Shown: one piece after another, positions 16,480 through 25,069 of the stretch | Numbering within the stretch: position 1 is the stretch's first letter | How the letters are laid out: each line of letters begins with the position of its first letter | Assembly (NCBI RefSeq): GCF_000313755.1 | Contig: NZ_AMZB01000070.1 | Location: forward strand, 1-46,985 | Length of the DNA stretch: 46,985 nucleotides | Direction of reading: 5' to 3' | Source of the DNA: Pseudomonas nitroreducens TX1 | GTDB taxonomy: Bacteria; Pseudomonadota; Gammaproteobacteria; Pseudomonadales; Pseudomonadaceae | The notes under the pieces: generated by a model | Told to the model about the DNA's origin: nothing | The model's input: only the letters and a program-made list of their open reading frames with translations | The model's database searches: none | Program-made: the position numbers and the translations under genes

Positions 16480-18765
16480 ATGCAGAACGACGCGAACGTA
16501 GTGCCGCTGAATAAGTCGGCCACGGAAAAATCGCAGACTTCGTTCGCTGGACGTGTTCCGGCGGGGCTGGTCGCTGTCCGCGATAAAGTCGCCGTCCAAC
16601 TGCGTCATGCCATGCAGGCTCTGTTCGATAACGCCGACGACACGTTGTTCGAGATGGCCGATCGCGCCGCCAACAATGCCGAACAGAGTGCGTACTTCGA
16701 AGCGATGCGCGACCTGCGCCTCAAGCGCAAGGGTATCGAGCGCGGCTTTCTGCAGAAGGTCTTCGAAAGCTTCGCCAACCTGAACCAGTATGAAATCGGC
16801 CGAGCGCCGGCGCTGGATACGGTCTCCTACGAGAATCTCACCCTGGTGCAGAACGACGAACTGGAAGAGTCCGTCGCCCTGGACGCCATGGTCGCCAAGG
16901 TGATGAGCCGCGACGGTGTCGCCCTCACGCACCTCACTACCCGTTTCAACACCCTGGTCAGCAGGAAGGTCGAGGACAAGAACAACCCGCTCGGTCCGCG
17001 CCAGCTCTGCGAAGCCTTCCTCGAGGCCTGCCGTGGCCTGGGGGTGGAGATCAAGGTCAAGCTGATCATCCTCAAGCTCTTCGAAAAGTACGTGCTGGCC
17101 GATGCCGAGCACCTGTACGCGGAGGCCAACCAGACGCTGATCGCCCTGGGCGTGCTGCCGGAGCTCAAATCCGTCCCGCTGCGCCGTCCGCCGCAACGCA
17201 CCTTGGCCAACCAGGGCGCTGCGCCGGCCGGCGGCGCCACCGCTGATGCGGGCGAGCAGGCGGCTGGCCAGTACATGGATGCCGACAGCCAGGCCGCCTT
17301 CGCCGCCCTGCGCGACCTGCTCTCGCAAGTGCGCGGCAGTGCCGCCCCTACGCGCTCCATGCCTGCCGATGCGGTACCGATTTCCAGCAACGACCTGATG
17401 CGCCTGCTGTCCCACCTGCAGTCGCACCTGCCAGCGCAAACCATCGATGAAGTCGACGTGCGCCAGCATCTGGACCACCTGCTGACCCGCGTCAGCAGCA
17501 AGAGCGGCCGTTCCCGCGTGGTCGGCCAGGTGGACGAGGACGTCATCAACCTCGTCTCCATGCTCTTCGAGTTCATCCTCGATGACCGCACCCTGCCGGA
17601 CTCGCTCAAGGCACTTATCGGCCGCATGCAGATCCCGATGCTCAAGGTCGCGGTTCTCGACAAGACTTTCTTCAGCCGTGGCAGCCACCCGGCGCGTCGC
17701 CTGCTCAACGAGATCGCCTCGGCCGCCCTGGGCTGGGCCGAGCAATCCGATGGCCAGCGCGACCACCTGTACCAGAAGATCGAGCAGGTGGTGATGCGCC
17801 TGTTGAATGACTTCGTCGACGACCCGGCGATCTTCTCCGAGCTGCTCGACGAGTTCATCTCCTTCACCGGCGATGAGCGCCGCCGCAGCGACCTGCTGGA
17901 ACAGCGCACCCGCGATGCCGAGGAAGGCCGCGCCCGCGCCGAACTGGCCCGCCAGGATGTTGAAGGCGTGCTCAATGAGCGTCTGCTGGGGCGCACGCTG
18001 CCCGAAGTGGTGGTGCGCCTGCTGCAGGAAGCCTGGAGCCAGGTCCTGCTCCTCACCTGCCTGAAGCACGGTACTCGTTCCAGCGAGTGGGAAGCCGCGC
18101 TGGCGACCATGGACGATCTGATCTGGAGCGTGGAGCCCCACGAGGACCCGGATTCGCGCCTGCGCCTGCTGGAGATGGTCCCGCAGCTGCTCAAGTCGCT
18201 GCGTGAAGGTCTGGCTTCGGCGGCCTTCGATCCGTTCTCCACGGGCGAATTCTTCAGCCGCCTGGAAGGGCTGCACGTCCAGGCCTTCCAACGCTACAAG
18301 CAGGTGGAGGAAGCTCCGCTGCTCGATCTGGACGACGACCTGCCGCTGCTGGATGATCCGCTGGAGGCGCCCGTCGCGCCGGCTGCCACTCAGCCAGCCA
18401 TGGTGGCGGTGCTCGAGGAGATCGTCCTTGCCTCGCCGGAACCGGCCCGTGCGGTCGAGCCCGAAGAGGCCTTTGCCGATGACGACGAGTCGCTGCGCAA
18501 GGTCGACGAGCTGCGCGTCGGCAGCTGGGTGGAAATCCAGGAAGACGCAGAGCACAAGCTGCGCTGCAAGCTGGCTGCGGTGATTCGTCCGAGCGGCCGC
18601 TACATCTTCGTCAACCGTACCGGCATGAAGGTGCTGGAAAAGACCCGCATGAGCCTGGCCGTCGAGTTCCGCCGCAACGCCGTGCGCCTGCTCGACGACG
18701 CGCTGCTGTTCGACCGCGCGCTGGAGTCGGTGATCGGCAATCTGCGCCGCCTGAAAAACGCCTGA
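16480..18765 (+). CDS. DUF1631 family protein with PilZ-like C-terminal domain
   Basis: The 761-aa soluble protein belongs to DUF1631, large gammaproteobacterial proteins sometimes mislabelled thymidine phosphorylase. It starts at ATG 16480 behind GGCAGGAGA. The body is helical, with a low-complexity Ala/Gly linker near residues 245-270. The last about 110 residues (LRVGSWVEIQEDAEHKLRCK ... LLFDRALESVIGNL) look like a PilZ-type beta-barrel, suggesting cyclic-di-GMP or a degenerate ligand site; the RxxxR signature is not clear. A monocistronic gene between nadC and ampD, as in other pseudomonads. Function unknown. Confidence 0.85.
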   Translation: MQNDANVVPLNKSATEKSQTSFAGRVPAGLVAVRDKVAVQLRHAMQALFDNADDTLFEMADRAANNAEQSAYFEAMRDLRLKRKGIERGFLQKVFESFANLNQYEIGRAPALDTVSYENLTLVQNDELEESVALDAMVAKVMSRDGVALTHLTTRFNTLVSRKVEDKNNPLGPRQLCEAFLEACRGLGVEIKVKLIILKLFEKYVLADAEHLYAEANQTLIALGVLPELKSVPLRRPPQRTLANQGAAPAGGATADAGEQAAGQYMDADSQAAFAALRDLLSQVRGSAAPTRSMPADAVPISSNDLMRLLSHLQSHLPAQTIDEVDVRQHLDHLLTRVSSKSGRSRVVGQVDEDVINLVSMLFEFILDDRTLPDSLKALIGRMQIPMLKVAVLDKTFFSRGSHPARRLLNEIASAALGWAEQSDGQRDHLYQKIEQVVMRLLNDFVDDPAIFSELLDEFISFTGDERRRSDLLEQRTRDAEEGRARAELARQDVEGVLNERLLGRTLPEVVVRLLQEAWSQVLLLTCLKHGTRSSEWEAALATMDDLIWSVEPHEDPDSRLRLLEMVPQLLKSLREGLASAAFDPFSTGEFFSRLEGLHVQAFQRYKQVEEAPLLDLDDDLPLLDDPLEAPVAPAATQPAMVAVLEEIVLASPEPARAVEPEEAFADDDESLRKVDELRVGSWVEIQEDAEHKLRCKLAAVIRPSGRYIFVNRTGMKVLEKTRMSLAVEFRRNAVRLLDDALLFDRALESVIGNLRRLKNA

Positions 18766-18851
18766 AGAGCGCTCGAGCCCGCTGGCCGTGCGCCAGCGAG
18801 TTCATTTCCCCCGTCGCCTGCTTTAGAGTGGGGCTCTGCCAAGGAGTCTCC

Positions 18852-19424
18852 ATGCAGATCGACCCCGAATCCGGCTGGTGCCTCGAAGCCCAGCGCTGTC
18901 CCTCGCCGAACTTCAACGCGCGCCCCGACGGCGAGGAAGTCTCGCTGCTGGTCATCCACAACATCAGCCTGCCGCCCGGCCAGTTCGGAACCTGCAAGGT
19001 GCAGGAGTTCTTCCAGAACCGCCTGGACGCCGACGAGCATCCGTACTTCGCCGGTATCTGCAGCCTGACGGTTTCCGCGCATTTCCTCATCGAGCGCGAC
19101 GGCTCGCTGTTCCAGTTCGTTTCCTGCAACTCGCGCGCCTGGCATGCCGGTGTATCGCGCTTCGACGGGCGCGAGAACTGCAACGATTTCTCCATCGGCA
19201 TCGAGCTTGAAGGTACCGATACCGAGCCCTACAGCGAACGCCAGTACGAGGTGCTCGCCGAGCTGACGCGACAATTGCGCAAGGTGTACCCGGCTATCAC
19301 CGCGGAGCGCATCCAGGGGCACTGCGACATCGCCCCCGAGCGCAAGACCGACCCTGGCGAGGCGTTCGACTGGGCGCGCTACTTTGCCGATATTGGCGCC
19401 GGCCTGAAGAAGGAGCCGACATGA
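18852..19424 (+). CDS. ampD: 1,6-anhydro-N-acetylmuramyl-L-alanine amidase AmpD
   Basis: The 190-aa cytoplasmic zinc amidase cleaves anhydro-muropeptides during peptidoglycan recycling and so keeps the AmpR-ampC beta-lactamase system uninduced. The zinc ligands are visible: H36 in LLVIHNISLPP, and the later histidine and aspartate in QGHCDIAPERKTDPG. The IGIELEGTD strand carries the conserved glutamate. ATG 18852 follows AAGGAG. The stop overlaps ampE (ATGA), so the two are co-translated. Confidence 0.96.
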   Translation: MQIDPESGWCLEAQRCPSPNFNARPDGEEVSLLVIHNISLPPGQFGTCKVQEFFQNRLDADEHPYFAGICSLTVSAHFLIERDGSLFQFVSCNSRAWHAGVSRFDGRENCNDFSIGIELEGTDTEPYSERQYEVLAELTRQLRKVYPAITAERIQGHCDIAPERKTDPGEAFDWARYFADIGAGLKKEPT

Positions 19425-20263
19425 GTTTCCTGGTGCTGTTGCTGGTCCTGCTGGTCGAGAAATTCTCCGGTTGGCGCGCAAAGGTTCAGCGCGACGGCTG
19501 GTGGCTCGGCTGGCTCGATGCCGTGGGCGGCGTGAAGCCACTGGTGGCGCAGCCCTGGCTGGGCCTGCTGGTGGCGCTGCTGCCGCCGCTGCTGTTGCTG
19601 GCGCTGTTGCTGACTGTTCTCGAGCCGGTGGCCTACGGCCTGCTGGCGCTGCCGGTGCAGTTGCTGGTGGTGGTCTGGAGCCTGGGCCGCGGTGACGTGC
19701 TGCGGGCCATCGGGCCGTTCCGCGACGCCTGGCGCCGCGAGGATGCCCAGGCCGCTTACCACGTCGCCGAGCGTGATCTGGGCGTGCAGGTACAGGCCGA
19801 TGGCGACAACGACCTGCTCGCCGTGGTGCAGGGCACGCTGGTGTGGGAGGCCTACCAGGCGTTCTTCGCGGTGATCTTCTGGTACGCGCTGCTCGGCCCG
19901 GTGGCCGCGCTGGCCTATCGGCTGCTCGCCATCGCTGCCGAGCAGGCCCCCCGGCCGGAGCTGCGCGAGCGCGCCGCGCAACTGCGACATGCCTTCGACT
20001 GGCTGCCCTCGCGGGCGCTGGTGCTGAGCTTCGCCCTGGTGGGCAACTTCGTCGCGGTCACCCGCACCCTGCTGCATGACCTGCTGGCCTGGGACGTGCC
20101 TGCCGCTCGTCTGCTGGCGCGCGCCGGTTATGTCGCGGAAGACTTCAACGAGGGCGGCCTGGGTGACAAGGGCGTCGCCAGCCTGGACGCCCTCTGGCAA
20201 CTGCTGGTGCGCTCCGCAGTGCTCTGGTACGCCGCCTTCGCGGTCTGGACGCTGCTGCTCTGA
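19421..20263 (+). CDS. ampE: Regulatory membrane protein AmpE
   Basis: The 280-aa inner-membrane protein of the ampDE operon is thought to take part in beta-lactamase induction signalling. Four membrane helices are evident (near residues 2-12, 45-88, 148-165 and 260-280), with a large soluble loop between. The N-terminal MSFLVLLLVLLVEKFSGWR and the loop YEDFNEGG-like EDFNEGGLGDKG are typical of the family. It overlaps ampD by four bases and is followed by a hairpin. Confidence 0.93.
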   Translation: MSFLVLLLVLLVEKFSGWRAKVQRDGWWLGWLDAVGGVKPLVAQPWLGLLVALLPPLLLLALLLTVLEPVAYGLLALPVQLLVVVWSLGRGDVLRAIGPFRDAWRREDAQAAYHVAERDLGVQVQADGDNDLLAVVQGTLVWEAYQAFFAVIFWYALLGPVAALAYRLLAIAAEQAPRPELRERAAQLRHAFDWLPSRALVLSFALVGNFVAVTRTLLHDLLAWDVPAARLLARAGYVAEDFNEGGLGDKGVASLDALWQLLVRSAVLWYAAFAVWTLLL

Positions 20264-20271
20264 GGCGGCGA

Positions 20272-20297
20272 ATCGGGCCGGCAACCGCCGGTCCGAT
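20272..20297 (+). terminator. Probable terminator of ampDE
   Basis: ATCGGGCCGGC and GCCGGTCCGAT pair over 11 positions (one G-T) around a 4-nt loop, a few bases after the ampE stop. Only a short T-run follows (TTTT at 20305-20308), so termination may be partial. Confidence 0.5.
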
Positions 20298-20488
20298 GAT
20301 GGCATTTTAACCTTAAGTTACAGAACTCCCCGCCGATATCAGGTACACATCGAACCCGAAGCGTGAGGTGATGGCCGCTGCATGACTGTGGCCGCTCCGG
20401 TGAGCGCGCGTGGCGACGACCCGTCCAGGGGCGCGCCGCACATCCCCGACAAGCAACATAACAATAACGGGAACAGGAGACGTCTTAC

Positions 20489-22519
20489 GTGAGGACTGTG
20501 CTCTATCCGGCCATCGCGCTGATGAACCGCCTGAGCTTTGGCATGAAGTTCAGTTTGATCAGCGTGCTGTTCTTTCTGCCGATGCTGATCACCAACTTCT
20601 ATCTGGTGCGCGACTCCTATGGGCAGTTCGTCAGTACCCGCGCCGAGCTCGAAAGTCTCCAGCTGATCGGCAACGGGCTGCAGGTGCGTCGCCACCTCGA
20701 GTCCTACAACGACCTGTTGCAGATCAACGGGATTCTTGGCCAGTCCAGCAAGACCGCTGGCCTCGACTCGCGCATCAGTCAGTTGCACAAGGACCTGCAG
20801 GCGCAGATCAGCGCCCTGCAACCGGTTAGCCCTGACGCCGAACAGATTGCCGAATTCAATGCCAAGCGCGATGAGCTGCTGGCCAGCCTGAAGGGCGTCG
20901 ATGCCGAGGGCTCGTTGCAGAGCAAGGCGGCCATGGCGGCGCGCCTGCTCAGCGAAGTGCAGGTCTTCAACAAATTGCTGGTATCCCAGGCCGGCCTGAG
21001 CCAGGACGACGCCCGTGACCTGCGCCAGCTCGCCGAGCTGATCACCTCCGGTACACCGCACGTCACCGAGACCCTCAGCCAGGGCCGCACCATGGGTTCT
21101 GGCGCGCTGGGACAGGGTTTCCTCAACTCCTCCACCAGCAGCAAGCTCGACGATCTGCTGCAGGACCTGGAAAAGCTCCACGCCGAATACGGCCTCAAGC
21201 TGCAGGACGCCCTGGGCGCCAGCGCGGCTGCGCAGAACGCGTTGTCCGCCGAGGCCCAGGCCAGCCGCGAAACCATCAAGAGCATGGGCAAGCTGTTCGA
21301 GGACAAGGTGGTGATGGCCGACACCCTCGATACGCCCTGGGCCGAGTTCTATGAGCAGGTCAGCAAGGCGATGGAGCAGACCTACCGCCTGGATGACCAG
21401 GTCCTGCAGTTCATCGATGGCGCCCTGCAGGAGCGCCTGGCCAGCAAGCAGCGGCAGATGGTGCTGCTGGTGGCCGCCCTGTTGGTGGTATTCGTCTCCA
21501 TCGTCTACCTCTACGGCGGCTTCTACGTTTCCACCCGAACCACCCTGAAGAGCCTGGGCAAGATGATGGAGCGCGTCGCTTCCGGCGACATGACTGTCAA
21601 CTTCCAGGCCCAGAGCCGCGACGAGCTGGGCGAACTGGGCGATGCCTTCAACCAGACCGTGTCGAAGATCCATGACCTGATCGAGCAGGTCGGCCGCACC
21701 GTCAGCGAAGTGGAGCGGCAGACCGTGCGCGTGGAGTCGGTGTCCGCCGAGAGCAACCAGGCGGTGGCCGGTCAGCGCAACCAGATCGAGCAGGTTGCCA
21801 CGGCGATGAACCAGATGGCCGCGACCGCCCAGGAGGTCGCACGCAGTGCCGCTGTGGCAGTGGGCAGCGCGCACAACGTGAACCAGGAAACCACCAGCGG
21901 CCGCGCCCTGGTGGAGTCCCAGGTGGGCAGCATCCAGCGCCTGGCCGGCGAAATCGACGAGTCGGTGGCGGTGATCAATCAGCTGGCCGCCGACAGCGCC
22001 TCCATCAGCCGTGTGCTGGACGTGATCAAGGGCATCGCCGAGCAGACCAACCTGCTGGCGCTCAACGCGGCCATCGAGGCCGCGCGTGCCGGTGAGCAGG
22101 GCAGGGGCTTCGCAGTCGTGGCCGACGAGGTCCGCACGCTGGCCAAGCGCACCCAGCAATCCACCGAAGAGATCGAGCAGATGATCGCGCGCCTGCAGAA
22201 CGGCGTGGGCGCGGCGGTGAAGGCCATGGGCAGCAGCCACCAGACCGCCGACGGCACCGTCAGCCAGTCGGCCCAGGTGCAGCAGGCGCTGGAGAACATC
22301 CTCAGCGCAGTGGGCGCCATCGTCGACCAGAACCAGCAGATCGCCGCCGCCGCCGAGCAGCAGACCGCCGTGGCCCATGACATCGACCAGAACATCGTCG
22401 AGATCAACCAGGCCGGCGAGCGTACTTCCGAAGGCGCCAGCGAGACTGAGCGCGCCAGCCGCGAACTGGCCGGGCAGGTCGTGGAGCTCAAGCGACTGAT
22501 CGGCGCGTTCCGCGTCTGA
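20489..22519 (+). CDS. Methyl-accepting chemotaxis protein
   Basis: The 676-aa receptor starts at a GTG behind ACAGGAGA. One membrane helix is at about residues 22-42, a long periplasmic sensor region follows to about 323, and the second helix is at 324-347 ([20 protein letters not shown]). A HAMP domain comes next (to about 405) and then a cytoplasmic coiled-coil with the invariant hairpin tip [20 protein letters not shown]. No C-terminal CheR/CheB-tethering pentapeptide is present. The ligand is unknown; the helical sensor region recalls double four-helix-bundle receptors. It stands alone downstream of ampDE, as its homologue does in P. aeruginosa. Confidence 0.93.
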   Translation: MRTVLYPAIALMNRLSFGMKFSLISVLFFLPMLITNFYLVRDSYGQFVSTRAELESLQLIGNGLQVRRHLESYNDLLQINGILGQSSKTAGLDSRISQLHKDLQAQISALQPVSPDAEQIAEFNAKRDELLASLKGVDAEGSLQSKAAMAARLLSEVQVFNKLLVSQAGLSQDDARDLRQLAELITSGTPHVTETLSQGRTMGSGALGQGFLNSSTSSKLDDLLQDLEKLHAEYGLKLQDALGASAAAQNALSAEAQASRETIKSMGKLFEDKVVMADTLDTPWAEFYEQVSKAMEQTYRLDDQVLQFIDGALQERLASKQRQMVLLVAALLVVFVSIVYLYGGFYVSTRTTLKSLGKMMERVASGDMTVNFQAQSRDELGELGDAFNQTVSKIHDLIEQVGRTVSEVERQTVRVESVSAESNQAVAGQRNQIEQVATAMNQMAATAQEVARSAAVAVGSAHNVNQETTSGRALVESQVGSIQRLAGEIDESVAVINQLAADSASISRVLDVIKGIAEQTNLLALNAAIEAARAGEQGRGFAVVADEVRTLAKRTQQSTEEIEQMIARLQNGVGAAVKAMGSSHQTADGTVSQSAQVQQALENILSAVGAIVDQNQQIAAAAEQQTAVAHDIDQNIVEINQAGERTSEGASETERASRELAGQVVELKRLIGAFRV

Positions 22520-22530
22520 TCCGCAAGCGT

Positions 22531-22556
22531 CGGGGCGGACCCTGCGATCCGCCCCG
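22531..22556 (+). terminator. Stem-loop after the chemotaxis receptor gene
   Basis: CGGGGCGGA and TCCGCCCCG form a perfect 9-bp stem with an 8-nt loop 12 nt after the stop codon. There is no T-tract immediately after it, so it may act as a weak terminator or protect the 3' end. Confidence 0.5.
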
Positions 22557-22578
22557 CAACGAGGTTTTCGCCAGCAGG

Positions 22579-22625
22579 CCGATGCCCGTGGGTCGCATGG
22601 AAGCACCCCATCTCACGGGCATCGG
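22579..22625. repeat. 12-bp perfect inverted repeat
   Basis: CCGATGCCCGTG (22579-22590) is perfectly repeated in inverted form as CACGGGCATCGG (22614-22625) around a 23-nt spacer that itself can pair weakly. It is part of the repeat-filled gap 22520-23088. Confidence 0.65.
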
Positions 22626-22667
22626 TTTGTCGGTGAATTCAGGAACCTGGCGGCGGGCCCATACCCA

Positions 22668-22691
22668 GCAGGATCGAGCTCGCTCGCGATC
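22668..22691. repeat. Degenerate REP sequence
   Basis: GCAGGATCGAGCTCGCTCGC resembles the REP at 46376 with changes in the head and an internal CGAGCTCGCTCG palindrome. It looks like a worn copy. Confidence 0.45.
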
Positions 22692-22755
22692 GGGTTGGAT
22701 GTTTCTGCGCCGCATCGGCGTGTGCTGATGTCCCTTGTTTCGCCCCCTCGGGCGA

Positions 22756-22950
22756 CCTACTTTGGAAAGACCCAAAGGTAGGCAAAGGTCTTGCCCCTCC
22801 ATCCGGTTTTTCGCCTAGGCGAAAAATGCCCTCGTTGAATCGAAGTTTCAGGGGCACGCCACGACGGGCCATCCCTGGCCCATCGTGGCTCTCGCGACAT
22901 CCATGTCGCTCAACCCCTGAAACTCCAATTCAACGAGGCCTCCTGAAAGG
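22756..22950. repeat. Composite palindromic intergenic repeat
   Basis: Several palindromes follow each other. CCTACTTTGG / CCAAAGGTAGG lies at 22756-22782. A perfect 20-bp palindrome, TTTTTCGCCTAGGCGAAAAA, is at 22807-22826. Outer arms starting CTCGTTGAAT (22831-22854) and ending ATTCAACGAG (22914-22937) enclose two further hairpins: CCACGACGGGCCA / TGGCCCATCGTGG (22859-22888) and GCGACAT / ATGTCGC (22894-22909). The whole can fold into a three-armed structure. It is non-coding in my reading, and looks like a multi-copy Pseudomonas intergenic element, which needs a genome search to confirm. Confidence 0.7.
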
Positions 22951-23028
22951 GGCAGTCCGGAGCGTGCGGATATCTCTCTGGAAGACCTCACAAGCCAGAT
23001 CTGAAGGGTAAGAGATGCGCGCGTTCCC

Positions 23029-23050
23029 GTAGGAGCGGATTCATCCGCGA
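23029..23050. repeat. REP sequence, single copy
   Basis: GTAGGAGCGGATTCATCCGC belongs to the common Pseudomonas GTAGGAGCGG REP type, with the short stem GCGGAT / ATCCGC. It lies 39 bp from the tatD stop codon and has no inverted partner here. Confidence 0.7.
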
Positions 23051-23088
23051 TCAGGAGAGGGCCGGAGCCCGCGCGCAAAAAACGCGGT

Positions 23089-23868
23089 TCAGCACCAGCC
23101 GAACAATTCCATCGCATTGCGCGTGCTGGCGCTGGCCAGTTCTTCCGGGCTGATGCCTTTCAATTCCGCCAACGCCACGCAGATCTCCGGCAGATGCTCC
23201 GGGCTGTTGCGCACGCCGGGGTACATCGATGGCGCCATGTCCGGCGAGTCGGTCTCCAGCACGATGGACTCCAGCGGAATCTCCGGCACCACTTTGCGCA
23301 AGCGGTTGGCTTGGGGCCAGGTCGGCGCGCCGCCCAGGCCCAGGCGGAAACCCAGCTTGAGGTATTCGCGGGCCTCCTCGCGGCTGCCGGCGAACGCGTG
23401 GACGATGCCCTGGCGCTTGGGCTTGTAGCGCTTGAGCGTGGCGATCATCGCCGCGTGGGCCCGACGCACGTGCAGCAGGACCGGCAGCTCGAAGTCGATG
23501 GCGATGCGCAGCTGCTCCTCGAAAATGGCCTGCTGGCCCTCGCGGTCGAGGTCTTCCAGGTAGTAGTCCAGGCCGATTTCGCCCACCGCACAAAGCTTCG
23601 GATGCCCGGCGAGGCGCTGCAGCCACTCGCGCAGCGCGGTGAGGTGTTCCGGCCGGTGTCGCGCCAGGTAGATCGGGTGCAGGCCCAGCGCGGCGTACAG
23701 GTCCGGCTCCTGCTCCACCAGCGCCCAGACATCCTCCCAGTTCTCGCGGAATACCCCCAGCAGCACCTGTCGCTCCACGCCCAGCTCGCGGCTGCGCTGC
23801 AGCACGGCGGCGCGGTCCTGCTCGAAGTCCGGGCAGTCGAGGTGGTTGTGGGTGTCGATCAGGTGCAT
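23089..23868 (-). CDS. TatD family metal-dependent hydrolase
   Basis: The 259-aa protein is a TatD/YcfH-type deoxyribonuclease-like hydrolase. Metal ligands are visible in order: MHLIDTHNHLDC (two His), the bridging Glu in VGEIGLDYY, His in LLHVRRAH, His in VHAFAGS, and the final Asp in VLETDSPDM. Length is typical. It lies 4 nt after the fruR stop on the same strand, so it is probably co-transcribed with fruR, although no functional link to fructose is known. Confidence 0.9.
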   Translation of the reverse strand: MHLIDTHNHLDCPDFEQDRAAVLQRSRELGVERQVLLGVFRENWEDVWALVEQEPDLYAALGLHPIYLARHRPEHLTALREWLQRLAGHPKLCAVGEIGLDYYLEDLDREGQQAIFEEQLRIAIDFELPVLLHVRRAHAAMIATLKRYKPKRQGIVHAFAGSREEAREYLKLGFRLGLGGAPTWPQANRLRKVVPEIPLESIVLETDSPDMAPSMYPGVRNSPEHLPEICVALAELKGISPEELASASTRNAMELFGWC

Positions 23869-23872
23869 CGCT

Positions 23873-24865
23873 TCACTCCGTGCGCAACTTGAGGTTGCGC
23901 GGGATCGGGTGTACGCCGGGGGTGTAGCTGTTCTGCTCGATGGCGGCCAGCGCCAGGTCCAGTGCGCGTTCGGCGATCAGCGCATGCTGCTGGGAAATGG
24001 CGTTGACCTTCAGCGGTACGAAGTCCAGCAGCTGGGTATCGCCGAAGGTGGCGATGCGCAGGTCTGCCGGCCAGCCGCTGGGCAGCGCCTGGAGCACATC
24101 GAAGACGCCTTCGAGCAGTACGTAGGAGGTGGTGATCAGCGCTTCGGGCAATTCGCCCTGGCCGGCCAGCAGTTCTTCCATCAGGCGGCGGCCACAGGCG
24201 CGGCTGAAGGTTTCGCCGTGCTCGATCAGCACCTGTCCCTTGAACTCGCGCAGGGCGCTGCGGAAGCCGGCGGCGCGTTCCTGGGAAATGATCAACTCCG
24301 GCCGCGCGCCCAACAGAGCAATGCTGCGCGGCGCCGGCTTGAGCAGGCTCGCGGTGAGGCGTTGGCAGGCGTCGCGGTCGTCGCTCACCACCGAGCAGAA
24401 TTGCTGAGGATCGAGCTGGCGGTCGACAGCGACCACCGGCACGCCCGCTGCTTGCAGACGCTGATGGCTGTCGTCACTGGCCGGTAGGCAACTGGCGACG
24501 ATCAGTGCGTCGCAGCGGCGCGCGCGGAACAGGCTGAGCACCTGGCGCTCGGTGTCCGGCTCGTCATCGGAGCAGGCGATCAGCAACTGGTAGCCACGCG
24601 CGCGTGCGCCCTGCTCGAGCAATTTGGCGAGCTTGGCGTAGCTGGGGTTTTCCAGGTCCGGCAGGACGAAGCCCAGGGTGCGGGTCTGCCCGCGGCGCAG
24701 GCTCGCGGCCTGCTGGTCCGGGTGGTAGCCGTGTTCCTCGATCACCGCGCGCACGCGCTCAACCGTGGCGGCGCTGATGCGGCGCTGGACGGCCTTGCCA
24801 TTGATCACATAGCTGGCGGTGGTGACCGAAACACCGGCCAGGCGGGCGATATCACTGAGTTTCAA
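23873..24865 (-). CDS. fruR: Fructose operon LacI-type regulator FruR (Cra)
   Basis: The LacI/GalR-family repressor senses fructose 1-phosphate and controls the divergent fruBKA genes. The helix-turn-helix is at the N-terminus (KLSDIARLAGVSVTTASYVI), followed by the hinge and a periplasmic-binding-protein-like effector domain. I chose the TTG at 24865 (330 aa) because homologues begin MKLSDIA at that point; a GTG at 24904 would add 13 residues that are not family-like. Neither has a clear ribosome-binding site. A palindrome fitting the Cra operator lies in the intergenic region upstream. tatD follows at 4 nt. Confidence 0.92.
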   Translation of the reverse strand: MKLSDIARLAGVSVTTASYVINGKAVQRRISAATVERVRAVIEEHGYHPDQQAASLRRGQTRTLGFVLPDLENPSYAKLAKLLEQGARARGYQLLIACSDDEPDTERQVLSLFRARRCDALIVASCLPASDDSHQRLQAAGVPVVAVDRQLDPQQFCSVVSDDRDACQRLTASLLKPAPRSIALLGARPELIISQERAAGFRSALREFKGQVLIEHGETFSRACGRRLMEELLAGQGELPEALITTSYVLLEGVFDVLQALPSGWPADLRIATFGDTQLLDFVPLKVNAISQQHALIAERALDLALAAIEQNSYTPGVHPIPRNLKLRTE

Positions 24866-24936
24866 CGCGGGATGCTGCCGACAATTGGGGGCTTCAAGGA
24901 TCACGCATTATCGAGTAACGTGCCAGTCTCAATAGG

Positions 24937-24948
24937 TGAATCGATTCA
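24937..24948. promoter_or_regulatory. FruR/Cra operator
   Basis: TGAATCGATTCA is a perfect 12-bp palindrome in the fruR-fruB intergenic region. It fits the enterobacterial Cra consensus TGAAWCSNTHHW at every position. Its location between divergent genes allows control of fruBKA and autoregulation of fruR. Confidence 0.8.
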
Positions 24949-25069
24949 GCATTGCGCACGCAGTATTGCCTGAACCCTGTTCCTGCGTCGCAACCTCTAA
25001 GCTGATCACCGAACAAGCGGATAACCGCCCCAGCGCCGGCGCGCGCGAACGCCGGTGAGGAGACAAGCG

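Noticed and set aside
20339..22606. A 755-codon minus-strand frame opposite the chemotaxis receptor gene
   Set aside because: It is a shadow of a recognised receptor; the His/Leu/Gly-rich translation has no known domain.
22488..22872. Short open frames across the palindromic repeats after the chemotaxis receptor gene
   Set aside because: They consist of repeat sequence, have no ribosome-binding site, and their products are compositionally odd. Such frames are frequently over-annotated in Pseudomonas repeats.
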